A stretch of 64,000 nucleotides of DNA from Ancylobacter aquaticus (GCF_004339465.1 NZ_SMFY01000002.1:1054001-1118000), one strand, 5' to 3'. Counted from the first letter of the stretch, positions 56,187 to 64,000 are shown. Notes: generated by a model not told the origin, from the sequence alone. Program-made: numbers and translations.

Positions 56187-56417
56187 ATGACCATGTCGAC
56201 GAAATCCCAGCACGTCGCGCCGCGTGGCGGCAAATGGATCGTCCGGACAACGGGCGCCGGTCGCGCCAGTGCGACCTTCGCTACCCAGCAGGAAGCCGTC
56301 GCACGCGCGCGCTCGATAGCCAAGGAGCGCGGCACCGAGCTTTACATTCACGGCACCGACGGCCGCATCCGCGAGCGGACGTCGTATGGCAAGGACCCCT
56401 TCCCGCCCAAAGGGTGA
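56187..56417 (+). CDS. DUF2188-domain small protein
   Basis: A 76-residue protein that is almost entirely one DUF2188 domain: QHVAPRGGKWIVRTTGAGRA (about residues 7-26), TQQEAVARARSIAKERGTEL near 31-50, and the diagnostic end IHGTDGRIRERTSYGKDPFPPKG. The ATG at 56187 is preferred over a GTG at 56148 because the predicted -10 box lies at 56153. Another ATG at 56193 is possible. The stop falls 4 bases before the next gene's TTG, so the two genes are translationally coupled. The molecular role of DUF2188 is unknown to me. Confidence 0.85.
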   Translation: MTMSTKSQHVAPRGGKWIVRTTGAGRASATFATQQEAVARARSIAKERGTELYIHGTDGRIRERTSYGKDPFPPKG

Positions 56418-56420
56418 TAT

Positions 56421-57044
56421 TTGCCTGAATTCGCGCGAAGCGTTTTCATCAACTGCCCGTTCGACGAAGAATTCGAGCCAATTCTTCAGGCGATGCTTTT
56501 CTGCATTACGTATCTAGGCTTCACGCCCCGCATCTCCACGGAAAGCGGAGATTCGGGCGCGGTTCGCCTCGACAAGATCAGAAAGCTGATTGAAGAATCT
56601 AAATACTCCATCCACGATCTCAGTCGAATTGAGGCGCGGCGCCGGGGCGAGCATTTCCGGCTCAACATGCCCTTTGAACTTGGCCTTGATTATGGCTGCC
56701 GGCAATTCTCCGGTGGCGAGCATCGCTCCAAGAGAATTCTCATCCTCGAAGAAAAGCCCTATCGCTACCAGGCGGCCATTTCGGACCTCGCGGGATGCGA
56801 CATCCAATCCCACGCAGGACATTTCGGCACCGCCGTCCGCAAGGTACGCAACTGGCTGGTGAGCGATGCCGACATCCGCGCCGACGGTGCCACGCGCATA
56901 CTCGCCGCCTATGAGGACTTCCAGACTTGGTACTACGAGCAGCAGCTCGCTGCCGGATTCTCGGAGCGGGATATCAGGGATTACCCGACCGCCGAATTGC
57001 TGGTGGCGATGAAGCGGTGGGTCAACCTGCAACGGGCGCCCTAG
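56421..57044 (+). CDS. TIR/nucleoside-deoxyribosyltransferase-like protein
   Basis: A 207-residue protein that I recognise as a conserved uncharacterised family without a firm name. Its features suggest a flavodoxin-like TIR/NDT fold: the first strand FINCPFDEEFEPILQAM (about residues 9-25), GFTPRISTESGDSGAVRLDKI near 33, SIHDLSRIEARR near 63, and NMPFELGLDYGCRQF near 83, where the Glu matches the catalytic Glu of NDTs and TIR NADases. AAAGGG (56409-56414) serves as ribosome-binding site inside the DUF2188 end. Start is TTG. Catalytic activity is inferred only. Confidence 0.75.
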   Translation: MPEFARSVFINCPFDEEFEPILQAMLFCITYLGFTPRISTESGDSGAVRLDKIRKLIEESKYSIHDLSRIEARRRGEHFRLNMPFELGLDYGCRQFSGGEHRSKRILILEEKPYRYQAAISDLAGCDIQSHAGHFGTAVRKVRNWLVSDADIRADGATRILAAYEDFQTWYYEQQLAAGFSERDIRDYPTAELLVAMKRWVNLQRAP

Positions 57045-57049
57045 CCCCC

Positions 57050-57207
57050 TCATCTCCCGTCGAACCACGCCTTCCATTGCGGCACGGCGGTGGCGAAGGT
57101 GCCGGGGCGGGTGGTCTTGCCGGTGGAGATCGCCTCCACCGCCGGGTTTCCCGCACTGATGGCGCGCCGGTAGCTCTGCGCGAGCTGGCCGGGAGCGATG
57201 CGGTGTA
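57050..57207 (-). pseudogene. Possible gene remnant
   Basis: A short open stretch on the minus strand codes IAPGQLAQSYRRAISAGNPA and ends KAWFDGR, in one frame, before running into the pmtA region. It looks like the C-terminal end of a larger enzyme cut short, since no start or upstream domain is left. I could not assign a family, and it may be chance. Confidence 0.25.
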
Positions 57208-57225
57208 ATGACCGCCGACGCCCCC

Positions 57226-57909
57226 TCAGCCGGCCAACGCGACGCTCTCGCTCATGGCGGCGATCTCCGCCTGCGTGCGCTTGCGGAAACGCACCAGCGT
57301 GTACATGCCGAGCGCCACGTCGCGCTTGATCGGCAGGTCGACGCTGCCGTTCTGCACTGCCCAATTGTGCAGGCGGGCAAACTGGAATTCCGGGCGCCAG
57401 CCCAGCTTGCGGGCGCGGCGGGCGAACCAGCGCTCGAATACCGCGCGCGGCCCGTCTTCGGCGCCGAGATGGTTGACCAGGATGATCTCGCCGCCCGGCT
57501 TCAGCACGCGGGCCATCTCGTCCAGCGTCTCCTCGGGGTGGGGCACGACGGTGATGACGAACTGCGCCATCACCACGTCAAACGAATTGTCGGCGAAACC
57601 CATATGGGCGCCGTCCATCAGGCACAGGCCCTCGACATGGGTGAGCGCCTCCTTCTCCACCCGCTCGCGCGCCTTGCGCAGCATGGGCTCGGAGATATCG
57701 ACACCGACCAGCCGGTCGCTGCGCTTGTAGTTGGGCAGGGCGACGCCGGTGCCGACGCCGAATTCAAGGATACGCCCGCCGATCCGCTCCGCCGCCCGCA
57801 GCGCCGCCTTGCGGCCCGGCTCGAACACCGCGCCGAACACGACGTCATAGATCGGCGCCCAGCGGGCATAGGCCTCCTCGACGGTGGCGCGGTCGAGATC
57901 GGTGGTCAT
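57226..57909 (-). CDS. pmtA: Phosphatidylethanolamine N-methyltransferase (PmtA, Rhodobacter type)
   Basis: A 227-residue class I SAM methyltransferase. The SAM motif is GRILEFGVGTGVALPNY (about residues 45-61), with VGVDISEPMLRKARERV near 68 and the catalytic-domain strand DVVMAQFVITVVPHPEETLDEMARVLKPGGEI near 110-141. The N-terminus AYARWAPIYDVVFGAVFEPGR is typical of alphaproteobacterial PmtA. It converts phosphatidylethanolamine to phosphatidylcholine in up to three steps. General methyltransferase is the safe alternative. Confidence 0.85.
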   Translation of the reverse strand: MTTDLDRATVEEAYARWAPIYDVVFGAVFEPGRKAALRAAERIGGRILEFGVGTGVALPNYKRSDRLVGVDISEPMLRKARERVEKEALTHVEGLCLMDGAHMGFADNSFDVVMAQFVITVVPHPEETLDEMARVLKPGGEIILVNHLGAEDGPRAVFERWFARRARKLGWRPEFQFARLHNWAVQNGSVDLPIKRDVALGMYTLVRFRKRTQAEIAAMSESVALAG

Positions 57910-57965
57910 GCGGGTCCCCCTTGAACAGCCCCGGGCGCAGGCCCGCGTCTTTCCTTAACGTCGGC

Positions 57966-59153
57966 TCACGCCGAACGTGCCATCATCTCCAATTTAGGTG
58001 TCAAGGAGGTGAACGGCGCCGCCGGCCGGCGGATCACCCCGCCACCGAGCATGCGCGTGCCGGCCTCGCCATCGGCATAGAACACGCAGGCCTGCCCCGG
58101 CGCCACGCCCTCCTCGATGCCCTGCAGCCGCACCTCCACCCCGCCGCCCTCGGCGCGGGCGAGATAGCCGGGCACCGGCGCGCGGGCCGAGCGCACCTTC
58201 ACATAGAGTTCGCGCTCGCGGGCAGCCGCCGCCTCAAGGGTTTCCTCGCCGAGCCAGTTCACCTCGTCGATGCGGATGGCGGAGACGCCGAGCGCCGCGC
58301 GCGGGCCGACGACCACCCTGCGCTGCGCCGCATCGATGCCGACGACATAGAGCGGCTCGGCGGCGGCGATGCCCAGGCCCTTGCGCTGGCCGATGGTGAA
58401 GCGCATCACCCCGGCGTGCCGGCCCAGCACCCGCCCGTCGAGATGCACGATATCGCCCGGCTCGGCGGCTTCCGGGCGCAGTTTCTCGACAATGGCGGTG
58501 TAGTGGCCATTGGGCACGAAGCAGATGTCCTGGCTGTCCGGCTTGTCGGCCACCTTCAGCCCGAAGCCCTCCGCCAGCGCCCGCACTTCCGGCTTGGTGG
58601 TCTCGCCGAGCGGGAAGCGCAGCATGTCGATCTGCGCCTGCGTGGTGGCGTAGAGGAAATAGCTCTGGTCGCGGCTCTCGTCGAGCGGACGGAACAACCC
58701 GCGCCGGCCGCCTTCCAGCGCGCGGCTGGCGACATAATGGCCGGTGGCGAGGATATCCGCGCCGAGGTCGCGGGCCGTCTCCAGCAGGTCGCGGAATTTT
58801 ACCGTGCGGTTGCAGTCGACGCAGGGAATGGGCGTCTCGCCCGCCGCATAGGCATCGGCGAAGCGCTCGATCACCGCGTGGCGGAAGCGGCTTTCATAGT
58901 CGAGCACGTAATGGGGAATGCCGAGCTTCTCGGCCACGGTGCGCGCGTCATAAATGTCCTGCCCGGCGCAGCAGGCGCCGGGGCGGTGGTGCATCGCCTC
59001 GCCATGGTCGTAGAGCTGCAGCGTCACCCCCACCACGTCGAAGCCCGCCTGCGCATAGAGCGCGGCGACGACCGAGGAATCCACGCCGCCCGACATCGCG
59101 ACCACGACGCGCGTCTGGCTGGGGGGGCGGGCAGTGTCGTCGAGACGGATCAT
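57966..59153 (-). CDS. mnmA: tRNA-specific 2-thiouridylase
   Basis: A 395-residue enzyme for 2-thiolation of wobble U34. P-loop motif [18 protein letters not shown] (about residues 17-34), first catalytic Cys in [14 protein letters not shown] near 112, and the second Cys in [11 protein letters not shown] near 212. The C-terminal beta-barrel domain covers about 290-390. Length fits. It is on the same strand as pmtA, 56 bases upstream of it, and is divergent from sciP. Confidence 0.96.
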   Translation of the reverse strand: MIRLDDTARPPSQTRVVVAMSGGVDSSVVAALYAQAGFDVVGVTLQLYDHGEAMHHRPGACCAGQDIYDARTVAEKLGIPHYVLDYESRFRHAVIERFADAYAAGETPIPCVDCNRTVKFRDLLETARDLGADILATGHYVASRALEGGRRGLFRPLDESRDQSYFLYATTQAQIDMLRFPLGETTKPEVRALAEGFGLKVADKPDSQDICFVPNGHYTAIVEKLRPEAAEPGDIVHLDGRVLGRHAGVMRFTIGQRKGLGIAAAEPLYVVGIDAAQRRVVVGPRAALGVSAIRIDEVNWLGEETLEAAAARERELYVKVRSARAPVPGYLARAEGGGVEVRLQGIEEGVAPGQACVFYADGEAGTRMLGGGVIRRPAAPFTSLTPKLEMMARSA

Positions 59154-59465
59154 GGCGGTGGCTTGCGAAACGGCGTGAGGACAGGCGCGGCGAGAAAAAA
59201 CGGTGCGGTGCGTCGCTCTATATAGGGCACCCGGGCGATTTCATGAACCCTGCCCGGCGTCGGTCGCGGCGTGTGGTAACACTTTCCTCCCGCCCACGGG
59301 CCGGCTGCGCTGCCGTTGCGGCACTAAAAGTAAACAAACCCCTTCGCAAATATTAACGAAGCAGCAAGCACTTAGCGCTCGCAGATTGGTGATTCGCTTA
59401 GGAGAATATTTAAATCTCCCCCGCTATGCTTTGGGCATTGGTCGTGTGTATTGAGTGAGTGAAAC
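59154..59465. promoter_or_regulatory. Divergent mnmA-sciP intergenic region
   Basis: These 312 bases contain an unusually AT-rich segment (about 59320-59430). It includes a CtrA half-site TTAAC (59353-59357) and one CcrM methylation site GATTC (59391-59395). Both fit the control of sciP in Caulobacter, but a full TTAA-N7-TTAA site is not seen. Confidence 0.45.
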
Positions 59466-59741
59466 ATGGCAGAACCCTATCGCCCGAGGGTGAAGTATGT
59501 AATCGGGCCGGACGGAAGTCCGCTGACCATTGCAGATCTGCCCCCGCCAAACACCCGGCGCTGGGTCATCCGCCGCAAGGCGGAAGTGGTTGCCGCCGTT
59601 CGTGGCGGGCTCCTCAGCCTTGAGGAAGCCTGCAGCCGTTATACATTGACGACAGAGGAATTTCTTTCCTGGCAGGCGTCCATTGAGCGCCACGGCCTCG
59701 CCGGCCTGCGCACCACGCGCATCCAGCAGTACCGGCAGTAA
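59466..59741 (+). CDS. sciP: CtrA inhibitor SciP (DUF1153)
   Basis: A 91-residue helix-turn-helix protein. The family core VKYVIGPDGSPLTIADLPPP (about residues 10-29), RRWVIRRKAEVVAAVRGGLL near 31-50 and CSRYTLTTEEFLSWQASIERHGL near 57-79 are all conserved. SciP blocks CtrA-dependent transcription in G1 in Caulobacter by binding CtrA and DNA. Length and the single domain match. It is a stand-alone gene with its own promoter region. Confidence 0.95.
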   Translation: MAEPYRPRVKYVIGPDGSPLTIADLPPPNTRRWVIRRKAEVVAAVRGGLLSLEEACSRYTLTTEEFLSWQASIERHGLAGLRTTRIQQYRQ

Positions 59742-59821
59742 CGGGGCGACGGCGTCCGACATTTCCGGCCGCCGCCGCCCGAAGACCTCTCAGCGCCAGC
59801 CCCGGCTTCCATATCGCGGCG

Positions 59822-60457
59822 TCAGCGCTCCAGCGCCTTGAGATAGTCGCGCCCCGTCACCGTGAACGGTGCGTCGCGGCCGGGATACATGTGTTCGCTC
59901 ACCTGCTTTGACGACATGCGCCGGCGGTCCAAAGAAAAGATGTCCGCCAACCGCGCTTCTATCTCGAGCTTCCTTATGTACCCGCGAAGAGGCGGCGGTG
60001 TTTCAACCCGATCCATTGCCCAATGGTCAAAATTAATCTCAAAAAATTCGTCGACAGTGATCGAGACGTATGGATAAAGGATCAAATTGACAAGTCGAAC
60101 TTCGATCCGGTCGATATCATCAATCGCTCGAATGAACTGCGATGGCCGTGAACATGCGTTGAGACCGTGAAGCTCCAGCATGAGATTGGGGGCGACTCGG
60201 CGCGTTTTCTTTCGTAGCCGCCGCGGATTGTTAATCACCAGATACTCGACGTAGGGCGCCGCGTCCTCTGGCTGGGCGAAGTTGATTTCAAGATTGCCGT
60301 AAATCCAGTAGGGCTGCTGCGTTGCATGCGGCGGCCGTTCACCGATCGCCTTGATCGGCTCTCCCAGCAGGGCGACGATTTCCTCCATCGTTGCACCGGG
60401 CCGGACGGGCCCGAGGCAGCCGGTGTTGAGGAAATCGGGGAGCGACGCGCGGATCAT
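59822..60457 (-). CDS. Uncharacterised protein
   Basis: A 211-residue cytoplasmic protein with no signal peptide or membrane helix. The N-terminus CLGPVRPGATMEEIVALLGEP (about residues 14-34) and YWIYGNLEINF near 49 resemble the opening of a family often found with immunity and SMI1-like proteins, in which a Gly-x-x-x-x-x-x-v-x-x-x-LGxP pattern is followed by a beta sheet. The middle and C-terminal helices (RLRKKTRRVAP, DIFSLDRRRMSSKQV) are not recognised. Base use is less GC-rich than around it, hinting at recent arrival. Confidence 0.6.
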   Translation of the reverse strand: MIRASLPDFLNTGCLGPVRPGATMEEIVALLGEPIKAIGERPPHATQQPYWIYGNLEINFAQPEDAAPYVEYLVINNPRRLRKKTRRVAPNLMLELHGLNACSRPSQFIRAIDDIDRIEVRLVNLILYPYVSITVDEFFEINFDHWAMDRVETPPPLRGYIRKLEIEARLADIFSLDRRRMSSKQVSEHMYPGRDAPFTVTGRDYLKALER

Positions 60458-60500
60458 GGCTTAAGATAGCCCGCGCAGCCGGGTGGGAAACCCTCCCCCC

Positions 60501-61088
60501 TCACAGCCCCCGCAGAAACGCCGCCAGCCGTTCGCCGGCGGCGTCGATGCCATCCACGTTGAGGATGCGCAAATCCGGCGGGCCGTCCAGCGCCGGCTCG
60601 CGCTTCAGCCGGGCGAGCACCTCATCCGCGCTCTCGCGGCCGCGGGCGGCGATGCGGGCCGCCAGCACCTCGGTCGGCGCGGTCACATGCACCAGCTTCA
60701 CCCGGGCAAAGCGCGCCCGCGCTTCCGCCACTGCCGCACGGGAGCCGTTGGCGACGACGGTGCGGCCGGCAGCGATGTCCTGCGCCACTTCCTCGCCCAG
60801 CGCGTAGCTCAGGCCGTTGGCCTGCCAGTGCAGCGGGAAACGGCCCTGCGCCACGCCCTCGGTGAAATCTCGCTCGTCCACCGCGATATGATCCTCGGTG
60901 GCGTCGGTGGGGCGGGTGATGCGGCGGCGGGCGAAGCGGATGTCGTCCCGCCCCTCCAGCCGCGCGCGGGCATAGGCGAGCAGCGTGTCCTTGCCGGCGC
61001 CGGAGGGGCCCACCACCAGCACCAGCAGGCCGGGGCCGAGCTTTTCGTCCACGCCCGCCGCCCGCGTCGCCCTCAATTCCTCGCTCAC
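60501..61088 (-). CDS. phnN: Ribose 1,5-bisphosphokinase
   Basis: A 195-residue P-loop kinase of the guanylate-kinase fold. Walker A is LVVGPSGAGKDTLLAYARA (about residues 25-43), with RFARRRITRPTDATEDHIAVDERDF near 50-75 typical of PhnN. It phosphorylates ribose 1,5-bisphosphate to PRPP, recycling the ribose part from phosphonate breakdown. The GTG start overlaps the phnM stop as GTGA, and the preceding frame does not match the family. It is the last gene of the phn run. Confidence 0.93.
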   Translation of the reverse strand: MSEELRATRAAGVDEKLGPGLLVLVVGPSGAGKDTLLAYARARLEGRDDIRFARRRITRPTDATEDHIAVDERDFTEGVAQGRFPLHWQANGLSYALGEEVAQDIAAGRTVVANGSRAAVAEARARFARVKLVHVTAPTEVLAARIAARGRESADEVLARLKREPALDGPPDLRILNVDGIDAAGERLAAFLRGL

Positions 61089-62227
61089 GAAACCCGCTCC
61101 CCGTGGCGCCACACCGCCCGCGCCACCGGGCCGGCCCCGGCATCCGACACCCGGATGAAATCGGCCCGCAGCCCCGGCGCCAGCCGGCCGCGATCGGTGA
61201 GTCCCGCCGCCGCCGCCGGGTTGGCGCTCACCATCGCCACCGCCTGCGGCAGGGTGATGGCGTCGATCCGCGCCGGCAGGTCGAACACCGCCAGCAGGAG
61301 GCTGCCGGGCACGTAGTCGGAGGAAAGAATATCGAGCACGCCGCGCCGCGCCAGGCTCTCGGCGGCGACATTGCCGGTGTGCGAGCCGCCGCGCACGATG
61401 TTCGGCGCCCCCATCAGCACGCGGATGCCCGCAACGTGCGAGCCCTCCGCCGCCCCTTCGGTGGTGGGGAACTCGGCAATCGCCACCCCGTCCGCGATGG
61501 CGTCGGCGACATGGGCGTCGGTGGCGTCGTCATGGCTGGCGAGTACGATGCCCTGCCCCCGCGCCATCGCCACCAGCCGCGCCCGGTTGGGGCGGGAATG
61601 GAGGGCGTGCGCTTCCTGCCGGTCGGCGACGATGATGTCGAGATCGGCATCGCTCATGCCGCTCTTCTTCTTGTAGTAGCTACGGAACTGCGCCTCGGTC
61701 ATGAACTGGCGCTGCCCCGGCGTGTGGTCCATCAGCGAGATCAGCCGCACCCCGGCGCTCTCCATCAGCGCCTGGGTCTCTTCCACCACGCCATCGGCCG
61801 TCACCTCGCAGCGCAGATGCACGAAATGCTCGGCCCTCAGCACACCGGCCGCGCCTGCCTCGCGCACGGTGCGGGCGAGCAGCGGCGCGTCGCCGTCCAT
61901 GCCCACCGCGCGCTTGTCCGGCCAGACGCGGAGTGAATCGAACACGGTGGTGATGCCGGAAGCGGCGATCTGCGCGTCATAGGCGGTCACCGCCGCGAAG
62001 GCGTTCCAGGTGACGCGCGGGCGCGGGTAGAGGTGGCTCTCGACATGGTCGGTGTGCAGCTCGACAAAGCCGGGCAGCACATAGTCCCCGCCCATGTCCT
62101 GCGCCCCGCGCGGTGCCGCGCCGGTGCCGATCTCGGTGATCAGCCCGTCGCGCACCACGAGATGGCCCTCGATCACCACCTCATCCAGCACCAGTCGTGC
62201 ATTGGCGTAGACGGTCTCGTTCATCAT
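61085..62227 (-). CDS. phnM: RPnTP hydrolase PhnM
   Basis: A 380-residue amidohydrolase-fold enzyme. The metal motif is GFVELHTDHVESH (about residues 53-65), with VLRAEHFVHLRCEV near 134, SLMDHTPGQRQFMTEAQF near 164 and the C-terminal ASHDDATDAHVADA near 230. It removes pyrophosphate from alpha-D-ribose 1-methylphosphonate 5-triphosphate in the C-P lyase pathway. Four bases separate it from the phnL stop, and it overlaps phnN by 4 bases. Confidence 0.96.
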   Translation of the reverse strand: MMNETVYANARLVLDEVVIEGHLVVRDGLITEIGTGAAPRGAQDMGGDYVLPGFVELHTDHVESHLYPRPRVTWNAFAAVTAYDAQIAASGITTVFDSLRVWPDKRAVGMDGDAPLLARTVREAGAAGVLRAEHFVHLRCEVTADGVVEETQALMESAGVRLISLMDHTPGQRQFMTEAQFRSYYKKKSGMSDADLDIIVADRQEAHALHSRPNRARLVAMARGQGIVLASHDDATDAHVADAIADGVAIAEFPTTEGAAEGSHVAGIRVLMGAPNIVRGGSHTGNVAAESLARRGVLDILSSDYVPGSLLLAVFDLPARIDAITLPQAVAMVSANPAAAAGLTDRGRLAPGLRADFIRVSDAGAGPVARAVWRHGERVS

Positions 62228-62231
62228 TGCC

Positions 62232-62936
62232 TCACGCCGCCACCCGGGCGAAATCGGTGACGTCGATCACCCGGTCGCAGGCGGCCTCGCGCACCTCGGC
62301 ATCGTGGAAAATGCCGAGAATGGCGACGCCAGCCCGCTTCTTCTCGGCGATCAGTTCCACCACCACGGAGCGGTTGGCCGCGTCCAGCGAGGCGGTCGGC
62401 TCGTCCATCAAGAGCAGCGGACGGTGGGCGATGAGGCCGCGGGCGATGTTCACCCGCTGCTGCTCACCGCCCGAGAAGGTGGCGGGCGGCAGGCTCCACA
62501 GCCGTTCCGGCAGGTTCAGCCGGGCAAGCAGCGCGCCGGCCCGCGCCGTTGCTTCCTCGACGGGCACGCCGTCATGCACCAGCGGCTCGGCCACCACGTC
62601 GCGGGCGCCGACACGCGGGATCACGCGCAAAAACTGGCTGACATAGCCCATGGTGGTGTCGCGCAGCCTTATCAGCCGGCGCGGCGCGGCGCTGGCGACA
62701 TCCACCACCTCGTCGCCGTCGCGCACCCGTATGGCGCCGGCATCGACGCGGTAATTGCCGTAGACCATTTTTAGCAGCGAGCTCTTGCCGGCGCCCGAAG
62801 GCCCGCCCAGCGCCACGCATTCGCCGGCGAAAAGCTGGAAGCCGGCGCCATTCACCACCGGCAGCCGCGCGCCTTCGCGCAGGTGCAGGATGAAGGTCTT
62901 GGCGACGCCGGAGACATCGAGGATGGGGGTGTTCAT
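62232..62936 (-). CDS. phnL: C-P lyase ABC-type ATPase PhnL
   Basis: A 234-residue ABC ATPase. Walker A is ALGGPSGAGKSSLLKMVYGNY (about residues 40-60), the Q-loop YVSQFLRVIPRV near 101, the signature ATFSGGEQQRVNIARGL near 149 and Walker B LLLMDEPTASLD near 173. These match PhnL, an accessory ATPase of the C-P lyase complex rather than a transporter. The start at 62936 is directly after a 253-base gap carrying a repeat element, so the phnK-phnL junction is not tight. Confidence 0.95.
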   Translation of the reverse strand: MNTPILDVSGVAKTFILHLREGARLPVVNGAGFQLFAGECVALGGPSGAGKSSLLKMVYGNYRVDAGAIRVRDGDEVVDVASAAPRRLIRLRDTTMGYVSQFLRVIPRVGARDVVAEPLVHDGVPVEEATARAGALLARLNLPERLWSLPPATFSGGEQQRVNIARGLIAHRPLLLMDEPTASLDAANRSVVVELIAEKKRAGVAILGIFHDAEVREAACDRVIDVTDFARVAA

Positions 62937-63025
62937 GGGTAGCTCTTCCAGCAAATCGGAAGCGACAAGAGGGTTTCGTGCGCGGCCGTGTCCCGGTCCA
63001 GCGACGGCGCAGCCGGAGCGCCGCG

Positions 63026-63160
63026 CCGGGACCCAGCGAAAAACACCTGCGTAGCGGGCCAATGCCGCCTTGGCGGCGTAACGCAGCCCCGTGCAACAGC
63101 ACGGGAGGCTGGGCCCCGGCTCGCGCTACGCACCGGCTGCGCCGGCGCTACGCTTGGCCG
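63026..63160. repeat. Multi-stem palindromic repeat between phnK and phnL
   Basis: CCGGGACCCAGC (63026-63037) pairs with GCTGGGCCCCGG (63108-63119) with one mismatch, framing inner hairpins: GCCGCC-TT-GGCGGC and CCCGTGC-AACA-GCACGGG (63088-63105). GCGCTACGC occurs twice further right, and its complement GCGTAGCG lies at 63050. The whole is an RNA- or DNA-folding element that breaks a normally close operon junction. Confidence 0.65.
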
Positions 63161-63189
63161 GGGAACGGGATGGGGGTTCATCGTCTGCC

Positions 63190-63966
63190 TCACGCCGCCA
63201 GAACCGAGGACACGAGCAGCTGCGTGTAGGGCTCGCGCGGGTCGTCCAGCACCTGGTCGGTGATGCCGGTCTCGATCACCCGCCCGTGCCGCATCACCAC
63301 CATGCGGTGCGAAAGCAGCCGGGCTACGGCGAGGTCATGGGTGACGATGATGACCGCCAGCCCCAGCTCCGCCACCAGCCCGCGAATGAGGTCGAGCAGC
63401 CGCGCCTGCACCGAGACGTCGAGCCCGCCGGTCGGTTCATCCATGAAGACGAGGCGCGGGCGCGTGACGAGGTTGCGGGCGATCTGCAGGCGCTGGCGCA
63501 TGCCGCCGGAAAAGGCGCGCGGGTCGTCGTCGATGCGGTCGCCGGCGATTTCCACCTTGGCCAGCCAGTCCAGCGCCTCATGGCGGATATTGCCATAATG
63601 GCGCCCGCCGACCGCCATCAGCCGCTCGCCGACATTGCCGCCGGCGGAGACCGCCATGCGCAGCCCGTCCGCCGGGTTCTGCCGCACGAAGCCCCAGTCG
63701 GTGCGCACCAGCAGGCGCTTCTCGGCTGCGCCGAGGGTGGAGAGGTCTTTGAGCCGCCCGTCGCGCAGGCGATAGGAGACGCGGCCCGCGCTCGGCTCAA
63801 GCTCGGTGGAGAGCAGGCCGAGCAGGGTCGACTTGCCCGAGCCGCTCTCGCCCACCACCGCCAGCACCTCGCCGGGATAGACCTCCAGCGCCACGTCGCG
63901 GCAGCCGATGCGGGCGCCGTAATTCTTCGACAGCCCTTCGGCAATCAGCAGGGGATGTTCGGTCAT
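63190..63966 (-). CDS. phnK: C-P lyase ABC-type ATPase PhnK
   Basis: A 258-residue ABC ATPase. Motifs: Walker A VVGESGSGKSTLLGLL (about residues 36-51), Q-loop GFVRQNPADGL near 93, signature FSGGMRQRLQIARNLV near 152 and Walker B RLVFMDEPTGGLDVS near 171. PhnK binds the core PhnGHIJ complex in Escherichia coli, and together with PhnL, PhnM and PhnN it serves phosphonate catabolism. The rest of the phn cluster should lie beyond the right edge of the window. Confidence 0.95.
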   Translation of the reverse strand: MTEHPLLIAEGLSKNYGARIGCRDVALEVYPGEVLAVVGESGSGKSTLLGLLSTELEPSAGRVSYRLRDGRLKDLSTLGAAEKRLLVRTDWGFVRQNPADGLRMAVSAGGNVGERLMAVGGRHYGNIRHEALDWLAKVEIAGDRIDDDPRAFSGGMRQRLQIARNLVTRPRLVFMDEPTGGLDVSVQARLLDLIRGLVAELGLAVIIVTHDLAVARLLSHRMVVMRHGRVIETGITDQVLDDPREPYTQLLVSSVLAA

Positions 63967-64000
63967 GGCTGGTCTCCCCCCTGGATCGTCATCCCGGACA

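Noticed and set aside
56148-56417. A longer DUF2188 gene starting at the GTG at 56148.
   Set aside because: The predicted -10 box (56153-56158) is downstream of that GTG, and the extra residues do not match the domain. The ATG at 56187 is better placed.

Overview
The window is GC-rich, densely coded chromosomal DNA from an alphaproteobacterium, most likely a Rhizobiales member of the Xanthobacteraceae type (Ancylobacter/Starkeya/Xanthobacter-like). Pointers are the SciP (DUF1153) cell-cycle regulator, Omp25/31-type outer-membrane proteins, the CTC-type ribosomal protein L25, a PmtA phosphatidylethanolamine methyltransferase, the petABC operon, and the MoxR-DUF58-DUF4159-membrane protein cassette. 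The assignment rests on gene content only. I see no rRNA, tRNA, CRISPR array, transposase, integrase or phage genes.

Layout. 1-8.1 kb: the end of an NCS2 permease, a cupin, two secreted proteins (one an RNase T2), rlmJ, a cold-shock protein, a GST, two paralogous outer-membrane beta-barrels, a pteridine-reductase-like SDR and an EamA transporter. 8.2-16 kb: uvrC, pgsA, moaD-moaE, ilvE, and a MarR/response-regulator/histidine-kinase set resembling petP-petR. 16-24 kb: LysE exporter, csaA, a TetR regulator, proC, ybjN, ubiK, then the overlapping run lgt-midA-pgeF followed by a degenerate M24 peptidase-fold protein. 24-31.5 kb: a lipoprotein, prs, an orphan exported protein, rplY-pth-ychF, a GNAT and two MaoC proteins. 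32-38 kb: petABC (cytochrome bc1) on the minus strand, a sulfatase-fold membrane protein, trmL and a GreA-like factor. 38-44.5 kb: an ABC exporter, a VIT-family transporter, hemF, and a minus-strand operon DUF1285-NUDIX-DUF6111-cca. 44.7-52 kb: the moxR cassette. 52-57 kb: accessory enzymes and a two-gene DUF2188/TIR-like module. 57-64 kb: pmtA, mnmA, sciP, an orphan protein, and the C-P lyase genes phnK-phnL-phnM-phnN, cut by the window end upstream of phnK.

How genes work together. Tight 4-base overlaps (pgsA-moaD, petR-like/kinase, lgt-midA-pgeF, DUF1285-NUDIX-DUF6111-cca, DUF58-DUF4159, phnM-phnN) mark translationally coupled operons. petA, petB and petC encode the whole core cytochrome bc1 complex, and the MarR/OmpR pair near 13-14.5 kb may regulate it. 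The phn genes process the ribosyl product and supply ABC-type ATPase proteins for phosphonate breakdown.

Most of the window is ordinary core chromosome. The best candidate for an undescribed system is the small module at 56.1-57.0 kb: a DUF2188 protein and a TIR/nucleoside-deoxyribosyltransferase-like protein, behind a promoter that overlaps a perfect inverted repeat. Other notable items are palindromic repeat elements inside or abutting genes (in frame in uvrC, over the trmL stop codon, between cassette genes at 49.7 kb, and between phnL and phnK), an M24-fold protein lacking its metal ligands, and a sulfatase-fold protein between the pet operon and trmL.
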